From: Bacteroidia bacterium
Lineage (GTDB): Bacteria > Bacteroidota > Bacteroidia > Bacteroidales > GWA2-32-17
Length of the DNA stretch: 45,690 nt
Assembly: GCA_016218155.1 (NCBI GenBank)
Contig: JACREQ010000093.1
Coordinates: 1-45,690, forward strand
Direction: 5' to 3'
Numbering within the stretch: position 1 is the first letter of the stretch; the number at the start of each line of letters is the position of its first letter. This document shows positions 27,320 through 35,212 of this stretch, piece by piece. The translations under genes were made by a program, and so were the position numbers. The notes under the pieces were generated by a model that was not told where the DNA came from, did not search any database, and worked only from the letters and a program-made list of their open reading frames with translations.

Positions 27320-27970
27320 ATGAAAAAACTATTTGTTTTATTTGTCACTTTGTTATCACTTTTTACAAATGTTATTGGGCAAGAAAAATATAAAGTAACA
27401 TCTGCTACTCTTAACATTAGAGATTGCCCAAAAAAAGAATGTAACAAAGTCTTTGAACTAAGTTATGGGGATGAGGTTGAATTAATCGAAAAAACAACTG
27501 ATGATTGGTATTTGATAAATTATTATGGAAAACAAGGTTATGTTTCCAGCGAATTTCTATCAAAATCAACACCAATCATTGAAAATGACAATGATTTACA
27601 AAAAGATTCTTATAACAAAAATACAATTAGCTTAATCATTATCGTTGGAATTACTTTAATTGCTATCATATTAGGTTTTATTTCAAGCAGCAAAACCTTT
27701 CATGTAATAAGCTTTACTTTATTATTCGTAATCATAGGACTTGTAGTTGGATTTTTCATTTTTGGAAAAGTTCCTTTTGTAAATGAGTATATTTCTTTAA
27801 AATTTCTAAATCCTTTGAGTAACTCTGCTGATGATGATGCCCTTTTTAAGATTTTTAGTTATGCTATTTTAGAACCAATTATTCAAAAAATTTATATAAG
27901 TGGAGCTGTTGGTGGCATTGTAGGACTTATAGTTGGACTTTTACAGAAGAACAAAACAAAAAATGAATAA
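27320..27970 (+). CDS. SH3b-domain membrane protein
   Basis: 216 residues. A signal peptide (MKKLFVLFVTLLSLFTNVIGQ) is followed by a bacterial SH3 domain at about 23-85 (VTSATLNIRDCPKKECNKVFELSYGDEVELI, WYLINYYGKQGYVSSEFL), then three hydrophobic segments near 104-126, 130-155 and 192-210. SH3b domains bind peptides or cell-wall pieces outside the cytoplasm; the membrane part is not a family I recognise. It stands alone between the HEPN unit and the SIR2/Argonaute pair, preceded by the folded leader at 27160-27269. A role in defence is possible only by location. Confidence 0.75.
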   Translation: MKKLFVLFVTLLSLFTNVIGQEKYKVTSATLNIRDCPKKECNKVFELSYGDEVELIEKTTDDWYLINYYGKQGYVSSEFLSKSTPIIENDNDLQKDSYNKNTISLIIIVGITLIAIILGFISSSKTFHVISFTLLFVIIGLVVGFFIFGKVPFVNEYISLKFLNPLSNSADDDALFKIFSYAILEPIIQKIYISGAVGGIVGLIVGLLQKNKTKNE

Positions 27971-28091
27971 TTAACAAATCGAATTCCCTATTAAAAATTA
28001 TTTCTCAGCAATTTTTTATATCTCTAAATTAAGTATTGGGTAACTTTTTTCTAGAAATAACAATTCTCATAAGACATGATTTTTTTTGTTT

Positions 28092-28127
28092 AAAATTTCT
28101 TGCGATATTTACCAATACAAAATTCTG
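28092..28127 (+). repeat. Imperfect direct repeat, right copy
   Basis: Counterpart of 27026-27060 with one indel and a few substitutions. It lies about 120 bases before the SIR2-APAZ start. Confidence 0.6.
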
Positions 28128-28245
28128 TTTTGGTGTAAACTACATTCTTTTATTAATCATTATAACATTATAAAATAAAGAAAATACAGATTTAACTTAC
28201 AATTTAGAAATTAAAGGAATTAAAACATGAAACTAATAGTATAAA

Positions 28246-29976
28246 ATGCAACTTTCAGAATTCATAAGATTATACCCATTACGAGCAAAATCATTAGCTT
28301 GGTTTTTCGGTGCAGGCACCTCTGCTTCTGCAGGTATACCAACAGCAAGTGAACTGGTATGGGAGTTTAAACGCAAGATATATTGCTCTGAAGAAGGTTA
28401 CCAAATTTCTTTATTTAACAACCTGAGTAATCCTGCAATTAGAAATCAGATCCAATCTTATTTTAATAGCAAAAATGAATATCCTAAAGAAAATTCTATA
28501 AAAGAATATTCTATTTATTTTGAAAAAGCATACCCCTCTGCTAGAGATAGAAGCGATTACTTAATGCAACAACTTCAAGGAATGCAAAATAGTTTTGGGC
28601 ATAAGGTAATTGGTGTCTTAATGAAGAATGAGTTTATTAAATTAGTATTTACAACAAATTTTGATAAAGCTTTTGAAAATGCTGCCATCGACCAGTTAAA
28701 AACAATGGATAAATTTTTCGTTGCTTCTATTGATAATACCCTAACAGCAATTCAAAAATATCATTCAAATCTTCGACCATTTATTACTAAAATTCATGGA
28801 GATTATTTTTCTGAAAAATTAAAAAACACATCAGAGGAATTAAAACAACAAGACTTTCAACTTAGAGACATTCTATTTCATTCTTGTATTTCTAATGGAT
28901 TAGCAGTTATGGGATATAGCGGTAGAGATGAATCTGTGATGGAAATTTTCAATAAAGCATTAGATCAAAGCACTAGCTTTCCAAATGGTATATTTTGGTT
29001 TATAAGAACTGGTTCTAATCCATTAAAAGAAGTTGTTGAATTTATTGACAAAGCTAAAAGTAAAAAAATACAGGCAGAGTTTGTAGAAATTGAAACATTT
29101 GACTCTGCTTGGGCTGAAATTGTAAAAGGGATTTCAGATTTGCCAGTAGAAGATATTTCAAAACTTAATACAAATTATTTCAAGCGTACAAATATTAAGC
29201 TACCCGATAAAGGAACTAAATATCCTGTAATTAGATTTAATGGAATTGAAATTGAAGAATTACCTTCAACTGCACGATTAATAAAATGTGATGCAGGAAA
29301 CACAAAAGAAATTAAAGAACTAATACACAAAAGCAAAGCAGACCTTATCGCTATTAGAAAGCAATCTGGTATTGTTGGATTTGGTTCTGACGATGAATTT
29401 GAAAAAGTGTTTTCTACTTATGGACAAACTGAAAAAGATATATTTCAAATACCTGAATCAACAATAAATTATGATGATTCAACATTGAAAGGGTTGTTAA
29501 CATATGGTTTATTAAAAGCACTTACTAACAACAAACCTCTAATAGACATAAAAAGAAGAAATCGATATTTGGTTATACCTGATCCCAAAATGATAAATGA
29601 TCCATTTTTTGAACCATTAAAAAAGGTTTTAGAGACTCCATTAACAGGAATAATACCCAAAACAAGTATTAAGTGGATACATGCGATTGAAATTTGTTTG
29701 CAAAAGAAATTTTCTACCTCATTCTTGGTAATATCCCCTACAACGCTTGCAAGCAAAACAGACAATCAATTAGAACGACTAAAAATTGCTCCATTTATAA
29801 AGGAATGTACAGCAAAGTGGTTTAACAATAAATATTCTAACATACTTGATGTATGGCTTGATTTAATCTTTTTAGACAAAAAGGAAATAAATATTTCTGC
29901 ATTTGGAAATGAATTAAAAGGCTTTAATGCTAATTATAAATTAAAACGTGAATCTGCATTCTCAAGAACAATTTAA
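28246..29976 (+). CDS. SIR2-APAZ protein of a SPARSA-type short Argonaute system
   Basis: 576 residues. The SIR2 domain occupies about 1-290: FFGAGTSASAGIPTA (G22-A34, NAD-binding), TTNFD (136-140), KIHGD with the catalytic His184, and GYSGRDE (223-229). The remainder fits the APAZ region that replaces the missing N-terminal lobes of short Argonautes. In characterised pairs the complex senses invader DNA through guide RNA and the SIR2 domain then destroys NAD+, stopping or killing the infected cell. The Argonaute gene begins on the next base after the stop, so the two are made together. A five-codon reading frame (28227-28244) ends just before this start. Confidence 0.93.
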   Translation: MQLSEFIRLYPLRAKSLAWFFGAGTSASAGIPTASELVWEFKRKIYCSEEGYQISLFNNLSNPAIRNQIQSYFNSKNEYPKENSIKEYSIYFEKAYPSARDRSDYLMQQLQGMQNSFGHKVIGVLMKNEFIKLVFTTNFDKAFENAAIDQLKTMDKFFVASIDNTLTAIQKYHSNLRPFITKIHGDYFSEKLKNTSEELKQQDFQLRDILFHSCISNGLAVMGYSGRDESVMEIFNKALDQSTSFPNGIFWFIRTGSNPLKEVVEFIDKAKSKKIQAEFVEIETFDSAWAEIVKGISDLPVEDISKLNTNYFKRTNIKLPDKGTKYPVIRFNGIEIEELPSTARLIKCDAGNTKEIKELIHKSKADLIAIRKQSGIVGFGSDDEFEKVFSTYGQTEKDIFQIPESTINYDDSTLKGLLTYGLLKALTNNKPLIDIKRRNRYLVIPDPKMINDPFFEPLKKVLETPLTGIIPKTSIKWIHAIEICLQKKFSTSFLVISPTTLASKTDNQLERLKIAPFIKECTAKWFNNKYSNILDVWLDLIFLDKKEINISAFGNELKGFNANYKLKRESAFSRTI

Positions 29977-31380
29977 ATGGAATTTCCAGGATTAAATAAA
30001 ATAGATGAACCAAGGTTAATGTTTGAGGCATTTACTTCAAATCCTTATCATATTCATCCCCTTAGGGGACTTGTTGAATTTGGCCCATACAGTCAGAAGC
30101 TAGCTCCAATTGATAAGATTAGAATAGGAGTTATATGCCCTTATAATTGTTTCCACATTGTTAATAATTTATTTTCCGAATTAAGTAAAAGTCATAATCC
30201 ACAAGAAAGAATAAAGTATTTACCAGTTTTTAAAAGTTTTGAGCATATATTTAAAACTAAACTCGAACTACTTGACGAAAAACAATCTATACAAATTGAT
30301 GGTTTAAAACTTCAAAATACAACAAACAAATCATATATAGTTTTAAGCCAAGAGTTAAGCAATGCAATAAATAGTATGGCTCAAAGGAAACAGGACTTTG
30401 ATGTTCTTTTTGTTTATTTGCCAGAACAATGGCGAGAAGGATTTGAGGATATCGAAACTGGATTTGATCTTCATGACTTTTTAAAAGCAAAAACTGCAAT
30501 CCTAAATATTCCAACACAAATATTAAGAGAAAGTAAAGTCATTAACTATAAATGTAGATGCAGCGTAATGTGGCGTTTAAGTATTGCTCTTTACGTTAAA
30601 GCAGGTGGTGTGCCTTGGAAACTTGGTTTCTTAGATGAGGAAACTGCATTTATCGGTTTAAGTTATTCAAGTCGATATAATCCCCAAACAGAACAGTTTG
30701 ATTTTACTACTTGTTGTAGTCAGGTATTTGATTCTGATGGAACTGGACTAGAATTTATCGCTTATGATGCTGGAGAAATAGATTTTAGGGTTGGGGATAA
30801 CCCATTCCTGACCAGAGCAGAAATGAGAAAAGTAATGTCAAAAAGTTTAAGTTTATACCAGAAAAGACACTCTGGTAGAGCACCTAAAAAATTAATAGTC
30901 CATAAAACAAGTTATTTTTCAAAAAATGAAATTGACGGTGCATTTGATGCAATTCCAAGTAATATAAAACTTGAACTTCTGCAAATTGTTGATCATTCAA
31001 ATTGGAGAGGTATAAATTATATAAATGATACAGGCAAAACCGTTGTTGATAGAGGCCCAATTGAAAGAGGTACTTATGTTTCAACCGGAGCTAATGAAGT
31101 TATGCTTTGGACACAAGGAAATGTTTTTCTTGGTAATGAGAGGTTTTTTAAAGAAGGAAAAAACATTCCATCTCCATTAACTATAAAACGATTTGCTGGT
31201 GAAGGCGGATGGAACCAAAATTGTCTTGCAATTATGGGCTTAACAAAAATGAATTGGAATCATGATGCTTTATATGATAGGTTGCCGGTAACGTTGGGAT
31301 ATGCAAAAGTATTAGCCACAACAATAAAGAGAATGAATAATTTGGTCAACAAACCATATGAATTTAGATATTTCATGTGA
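29977..31380 (+). CDS. Short prokaryotic Argonaute (MID-PIWI), catalytically inactive
   Basis: 467 residues, lacking N and PAZ domains. The MID region includes QILRESKVINYKCRCSVMWR with ALYVKAGGVPWKL after it, which matches the 5'-guide-binding and MID/PIWI junction segments. PIWI runs to the end (KKLIVHKTSYF, GNEVMLWTQGN-like stretch, LPVTLGYAKVLA). Where active Argonautes have their first catalytic Asp (IGxD), this protein has IGLS (Ser229), so it should bind but not cut targets. It works as a heterodimer with the SIR2-APAZ protein. The stop overlaps nothing; about 170 bases separate it from the convergent DUF2284 gene. Confidence 0.93.
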   Translation: MEFPGLNKIDEPRLMFEAFTSNPYHIHPLRGLVEFGPYSQKLAPIDKIRIGVICPYNCFHIVNNLFSELSKSHNPQERIKYLPVFKSFEHIFKTKLELLDEKQSIQIDGLKLQNTTNKSYIVLSQELSNAINSMAQRKQDFDVLFVYLPEQWREGFEDIETGFDLHDFLKAKTAILNIPTQILRESKVINYKCRCSVMWRLSIALYVKAGGVPWKLGFLDEETAFIGLSYSSRYNPQTEQFDFTTCCSQVFDSDGTGLEFIAYDAGEIDFRVGDNPFLTRAEMRKVMSKSLSLYQKRHSGRAPKKLIVHKTSYFSKNEIDGAFDAIPSNIKLELLQIVDHSNWRGINYINDTGKTVVDRGPIERGTYVSTGANEVMLWTQGNVFLGNERFFKEGKNIPSPLTIKRFAGEGGWNQNCLAIMGLTKMNWNHDALYDRLPVTLGYAKVLATTIKRMNNLVNKPYEFRYFM

Positions 31381-31548
31381 TTATTCTGCAAATTGTTCTT
31401 TTTGCCACAAGGTAAAATTTAGAAAATGCCATCGTAATGTATTTGTTGAATTGAATAATATCAAAAAAATTCTAATTTATGATTTAAACCAATTAATTAC
31501 CTCATTAACAGTTAATCCTGCTTTTCAATTACCCAAAAGTATAAATAG

Positions 31549-32208
31549 TTAACTTATGTAAAAAAGTGAGTAATAATTGTAAAGCTCCGTTTGAATTTTA
31601 TTCGGATCATTAGTTAGTACACCACCCACGACACATTGATAGTTTGGAAATAAACGCTTTGAGTACCACTGCAATTCCAATCCAAATGCAGTTCTCATTA
31701 AAGAATTTACATCGACACCTGTTGCCTCCAAACTAGGACTCATTTTGTTTGGATACTTACATCCAACATCTTTTTTTAAGTTGCAAGTTTTACATAACCG
31801 ACACGAACCGTTTGCTAGTATTTTTATTTCTTCTTTATTAGATGAATTGTCACGTAAATTATCAAAAACTTTTTTTTGAATACTTTTAGAGACTGCATTT
31901 GCAATCCGCACTGAATTATATTGTTTCCTTAATGTATTCATTTGGACAATGACTGAGTTTACCACTATGTAATTAAATCCGGCAGAAATTTTCTGAAATG
32001 AAGGGCTTAATGGTGGACAAGAATATTTTAAATTATAGTTTTTGCAACCAATTTCACATAGTTTACTGCATTTTTCATAGTTTGTTACAACCACAGAAGA
32101 TAGAAGAATACTAATTCTGGAATTAATTTGAAGTTTATTTTTAGGGGTATTATGAATGAATTTTATTTCAGTTTTGACAGAACTTTTATGCATTTCCATC
32201 ACTTTCAC
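31549..32208 (-). CDS. DUF2284 cysteine-rich metal-binding protein
   Basis: 219 residues. Two clusters of cysteines are visible: C47, C51, C55 and C64 (CSKLCEIGCKNYNLKYSCPP), and C136, C139, C142 and C150 (GSCRLCKTCNLKKDVGCKYP). EATGVDV follows. This is the pattern of DUF2284, predicted to bind metal, perhaps iron-sulfur clusters; the function is unknown. It is the third gene of an operon with the HD and radical SAM genes, 37 bases after the HD stop. It could donate electrons or a cluster to the radical SAM enzyme, but that is inference. Confidence 0.85.
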   Translation of the reverse strand: MKVMEMHKSSVKTEIKFIHNTPKNKLQINSRISILLSSVVVTNYEKCSKLCEIGCKNYNLKYSCPPLSPSFQKISAGFNYIVVNSVIVQMNTLRKQYNSVRIANAVSKSIQKKVFDNLRDNSSNKEEIKILANGSCRLCKTCNLKKDVGCKYPNKMSPSLEATGVDVNSLMRTAFGLELQWYSKRLFPNYQCVVGGVLTNDPNKIQTELYNYYSLFYIS

Positions 32209-32245
32209 TTTTTCAATTTCTTAAAAATAATAATATCTAACAAAT

Positions 32246-33823
32246 CTAATTGTATATGTCAAAATCTGCATGCGCCCCAATTATTACATTATTTGAGTCG
32301 AGCTTATAGTTTGTAGACTTTATTTGTTCAAAAGAATCCTTTTTAGAGTCAAATCTAAATCTATAAACAAAGCTTTCATTTTCAAACTTAATTTTGTATT
32401 TCCATCTAAAAGTGAAATTTCTTTTAGCATCATCTTTAGCACTTCGTAAAATATGTTGGAAAAATCGAAATTTATGCTTTATTCTTTTTGTATATTCAGA
32501 ACTATCCTTTTTGAAATCTTCATCATTATCTACTTGGAACAAGACTCTTAAAACGACATCTTCATCATTATCAAATTTAATCTCGTCTATAGAAATATTA
32601 TACTTTCCGGTTTTACTAATTCTGTTTCGCATATCATCGAAACTCGGCCTATCCCATTCTTGTAATTCATCCGCCAAAATCAGTAAAAAAGAAATGTTTC
32701 TAATATCCAAATGATACAATTTTGGGCAAGTATGGCTAGTAATTGCTCTTAAAACTTCTCTTCTAATAAGAAACTGCCTAGAGTCTTCATAGCTCATTAA
32801 TTCATTGGAATATGAAAAATCCGTTTCTAAAAAATATGTAAGTGTTTTGTATAACAATAATCCACTTAATACACCATGCTTATGATCTTCTAGGGATTTG
32901 GATATTTTATCTCTATATTTTGACTGAACAATTGTTTGCCCAATATGGTTATTCGTGAGGTCTTCAGGGGTTGGCCCTCCTTCTCGCCTAATCTTAGATG
33001 AGACAATATTTAAAAATTTTTCTACTAAAAAGTTATTAATGATATTGAAATTATAAGAAAACTCTTTAATGTCAAGGTTTCCAAAATGACTCAATATCTT
33101 TTTTAAATTTAGATTAATGTTTTTTGCCTTTTCGAGTGGGTAACCTAAATCATGACACAATGCTGTAATTGACCAAATTGAAAAGAATTCACTTTTAGTA
33201 CAGAAAAAGCTTTTCTTATTCTCAGGTTTCTTTAGTATTTCTTGAAAGCTTTCTTTGAAATTTACTTGTTTTTTTTCTGTATCAAAGTTAACTAATTCTC
33301 CAGAATAGAATTTGTCAACAACAAAGAGCAAATCGTCCTGATTGAATTTTAAATAATTATTCTTTTCTAATAATATGTTAAGCCCAATTAACCATACATA
33401 AATCACATGATTAACATGGTCTCTGTAATTAGCATCAGAACCATAAAGAATTGATTCAAATTCAACAAAATCATCTATGTATTTGTCTAATTCGTCAATT
33501 CCATAAGAGCTAAATAATCTAACACTTTTTATCGTATTTAGAGAAAAGTTGCTTTCACTTGTCTTATAAGAAATCTTCTCCCTTAAATCGTTTAATTTTA
33601 ATACAGTTAGACAATCAATAAGGATATCTTTCCAAAGTGCTTTAACTTTTTTAGCGTCTTTTCTGAATTCTTCGTGATCTATGAAATCCTTTATGTCAAT
33701 AATAGTTTTTTCAAAAAGAAAAATCTTTAATTGATCTTCAATTTTGGTATATTTTCCACAGATCTCTTGAATGTTCTGTATACCTTCGTATGGCTTTTCT
33801 ACAATTACTTTTTCTTTACACAT
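32246..33823 (-). CDS. HD-domain phosphohydrolase-like protein
   Basis: 525 residues from the ATG at 33823, which overlaps the stop of the radical SAM gene by 8 bases; an in-frame ATG at 33856 would lengthen the overlap. Likely metal ligands in order: H136 (YRDHVNHVIYVW), H224-D225 (ALCHDLGYP), H314/H316 (EDHKHGVLSG), H364 (ITSHTCPKL) and D385 (LADELQEWDRP). That is an HD-superfamily centre, possibly with two metals. The ~120-residue N-terminal region and the beta-rich C-terminal ~110 residues (KRNFTFRWKYKIKFENESFV) are not recognised. HD enzymes hydrolyse nucleotides or cyclic nucleotides; the substrate is unknown. Confidence 0.8.
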   Translation of the reverse strand: MCKEKVIVEKPYEGIQNIQEICGKYTKIEDQLKIFLFEKTIIDIKDFIDHEEFRKDAKKVKALWKDILIDCLTVLKLNDLREKISYKTSESNFSLNTIKSVRLFSSYGIDELDKYIDDFVEFESILYGSDANYRDHVNHVIYVWLIGLNILLEKNNYLKFNQDDLLFVVDKFYSGELVNFDTEKKQVNFKESFQEILKKPENKKSFFCTKSEFFSIWSITALCHDLGYPLEKAKNINLNLKKILSHFGNLDIKEFSYNFNIINNFLVEKFLNIVSSKIRREGGPTPEDLTNNHIGQTIVQSKYRDKISKSLEDHKHGVLSGLLLYKTLTYFLETDFSYSNELMSYEDSRQFLIRREVLRAITSHTCPKLYHLDIRNISFLLILADELQEWDRPSFDDMRNRISKTGKYNISIDEIKFDNDEDVVLRVLFQVDNDEDFKKDSSEYTKRIKHKFRFFQHILRSAKDDAKRNFTFRWKYKIKFENESFVYRFRFDSKKDSFEQIKSTNYKLDSNNVIIGAHADFDIYN

Positions 33824-34763
33824 TTTCGTAAAGAAGTTGCGCAGGACATGATTCACAGGATGATTCTTTAATGCTCTTTTTTAATTCGATAAGCTTCATG
33901 TTTTCCTTGTGCCAGATTTCTTGTAAGGTTTCAATATAAATATCACCCAAGATATAACTTTCATTATTGGGAGATTCTTTAAAGGCTTCGCAAGGAAAAA
34001 CTTTTCCATCATATTTTATAATTAGCTTACCAGTTCCAGCATAACAGGGGGTTTTAAGTAAAAGTAAACTACTATATGGAATACCTACTCTTAATGAAAA
34101 CTTATCGTCACAAATATCATTTTTTATGTTTTCTATAACATTAGGCAACATATGTTCTTTTGTGAAATTAAGAATGTTTTTATTTTCAGCTGCCCTACCT
34201 TGATAAACAATACGAAGTAAGCTAACTTGAGAGATTCCAATTGTTTTAAGAAATTTACAGGTTTTATATATTGTTCCTATGTTTAAGGCGTTTGGAACAA
34301 TATGAACCTCCACTCTGAAGCCCTCTTGTAAACACTTCAAAATATTTTTATTGATGTTTTCTAGTGAAAAACAATCACTGGTATTTGTTAACGTGTTAAA
34401 TATTTCACAATCAATCGATTGATAGTTGAAAACAAAAGATAGGTCTGACTGTCCAATTTTTTTTGCTTTTAGATCACTAAAAAAGGAATCAAAATCAGCA
34501 TTACCCGAAGTATATACAACTGAGTTCAATTCATTTTCCTTATTAAATTTAAGAAACAATGTCAGGTCATTATAAAGCAATGGTTCTCCGCCTGAAATAT
34601 TGATATTTGATGCACCATTGTTCTTAGAAAAAGTTGAAATCTCCTTCAGTTTTGATAATGGTATTTCATGTATACTATCACTTTTACTTAGTGATGAGCA
34701 GAAAATACAATTAGAATTACACTTCTGTGTAACCTCAACAGTTATTTCTTTTAAGGTGCTCAA
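33816..34763 (-). CDS. Radical SAM protein with SPASM-like C-terminus
   Basis: 315 residues. C15, C19 and C22 (CNSNCIFC) bind the radical SAM [4Fe-4S] cluster; SGGEP at 57-61 contacts S-adenosylmethionine. C-terminal C240, C258, C303 and C306 (CYAGTGKLIIKYDGKVFPC; CESCP) look like ligands of an auxiliary cluster, as in SPASM/twitch enzymes that modify peptides or other molecules. Viperin-type antiviral enzymes share the CxxxCxxC start but lack this tail. No short precursor-peptide gene is seen beside it. It leads an operon with the HD and DUF2284 genes, overlapping the HD start. Confidence 0.9.
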   Translation of the reverse strand: MSTLKEITVEVTQKCNSNCIFCSSLSKSDSIHEIPLSKLKEISTFSKNNGASNINISGGEPLLYNDLTLFLKFNKENELNSVVYTSGNADFDSFFSDLKAKKIGQSDLSFVFNYQSIDCEIFNTLTNTSDCFSLENINKNILKCLQEGFRVEVHIVPNALNIGTIYKTCKFLKTIGISQVSLLRIVYQGRAAENKNILNFTKEHMLPNVIENIKNDICDDKFSLRVGIPYSSLLLLKTPCYAGTGKLIIKYDGKVFPCEAFKESPNNESYILGDIYIETLQEIWHKENMKLIELKKSIKESSCESCPAQLLYENV

Positions 34764-34800
34764 TTTAAAGCGATTGTGTTCAGGTCAATTATTGGTAGGG

Positions 34801-34808
34801 CAAATATA
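34801..34808 (-). promoter_or_regulatory. -7 box (TATATTTG) for the radical SAM operon
   Basis: An exact TAnnTTTG match on the minus strand, 37 bases before the radical SAM ATG. No clear -33 element. Confidence 0.45.
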
Positions 34809-35012
34809 AGTAAGAGGATCTATTCCCATTCACTTCCTTATTGAAAGAAATGAACTAAATAGTGTTTATAACTTAAAGTCATTGTCTATTAGCATAATAA
34901 GATATCAACAGTGCCCAAATTTATTGGCAAATAGTTTTACTTCAGCAAATCGTAAACAAGCTATTATTTTAATTTATTTTCAAAAGTTATCCCCCTATTT
35001 ATCCCCCCAACT
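34809..35012. other. Right end of the element, with possible recombinase arm sites
   Basis: No gene seen. TTATCCCCC occurs at 34987-34995 and again at 34999-35007, 12 bases apart, matching the motif at the left end (21807). These are candidate arm sites for the recombinase. Confidence 0.4.
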
Positions 35013-35052
35013 AAAAAAGCCAAATATACTTCTCAGTAAATCTGGCTTTTTC
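35013..35052 (-). terminator. Terminator serving tRNA-Leu, supplied by the element
   Basis: AAAAAGCCA (35014-35022) pairs with TGGCTTTTT (35043-35051). On the minus strand the stem lies 12 bases beyond the tRNA 3' end and is followed by more T. It lies inside the element border. Confidence 0.75.
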
Positions 35053-35063
35053 GATTTTTCGGA

Positions 35064-35077
35064 GTACCCGGAGCCGG
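35064..35077 (-). repeat. attR: 14-bp core within the tRNA-Leu 3' end
   Basis: GTACCCGGAGCCGG on the plus strand, identical to 21672-21685. It covers the discriminator base, the 3' side of the acceptor stem and the edge of the T stem. Confidence 0.85.
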
Positions 35078-35148
35078 GGTCGAACCGGCACGAGTATGAC
35101 CTCACTGGTGTTTGAGACCAGCGCGTCTACCAATTCCGCCATCCGGGC
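35065..35148 (-). tRNA. tRNA-Leu (anticodon CAA)
   Basis: 84 bases on the minus strand. The acceptor GCCCGGA pairs with TCCGGGT (first pair G-U). D-arm TGGCGGAATTGGTAGACGC, anticodon stem-loop CTGGT-CTCAAAC-ACCAG (CAA), a long variable arm typical of Leu tRNAs, and T-arm with GGTTCGACC are all present. The discriminator is A, and CCA is not encoded. It is kept intact by the integrated element. Confidence 0.95.
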
Positions 35149-35212
35149 ATCAATTTATAAGGGTTGCGAAGATATACAAATGTTTTATTCTTACAAAATT
35201 TCAAAATAATTC

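Larger units (their letters stand above)
21672..35077. mobile_element. Integrated element (~13.4 kb) in the 3' end of tRNA-Leu, carrying defence cargo
   Basis: Borders are two copies of GTACCCGGAGCCGG. The right one is the 3' end of an intact tRNA-Leu(CAA); the left one is free-standing. Inside the left border lies a tyrosine recombinase pointing inward, then two small HTH proteins, a probable replication initiator and a long inverted repeat. The remainder is cargo: HEPN protein, SH3b membrane protein, SIR2-APAZ/short Argonaute, and a radical SAM-HD-DUF2284 operon. No conjugation or phage structural genes are seen, so it is probably moved by helpers or is a small integrative plasmid-like element. 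Confidence 0.85.

Noticed and set aside
27148-27447. Minus-strand frame across the folded leader and the start of the SH3b gene
   Set aside because: It overlaps the signal peptide region of a clear gene, and its sequence is low-complexity Tyr, Phe and Asn.
31358-31552. 64-codon Cys-containing frame overlapping the end of the Argonaute gene
   Set aside because: It overlaps the Argonaute 3' end in another frame, lacks a promoter or ribosome site, and has no recognisable family.
33816-34763. Prokaryotic viperin
   Set aside because: CxxxCxxC is shared with all radical SAM enzymes; the four C-terminal cysteines indicate a SPASM-like tail that viperins lack.
34882-35115. 77-codon frame running into the tRNA-Leu
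   Set aside because: It overlaps the element border and the tRNA; no plausible protein.
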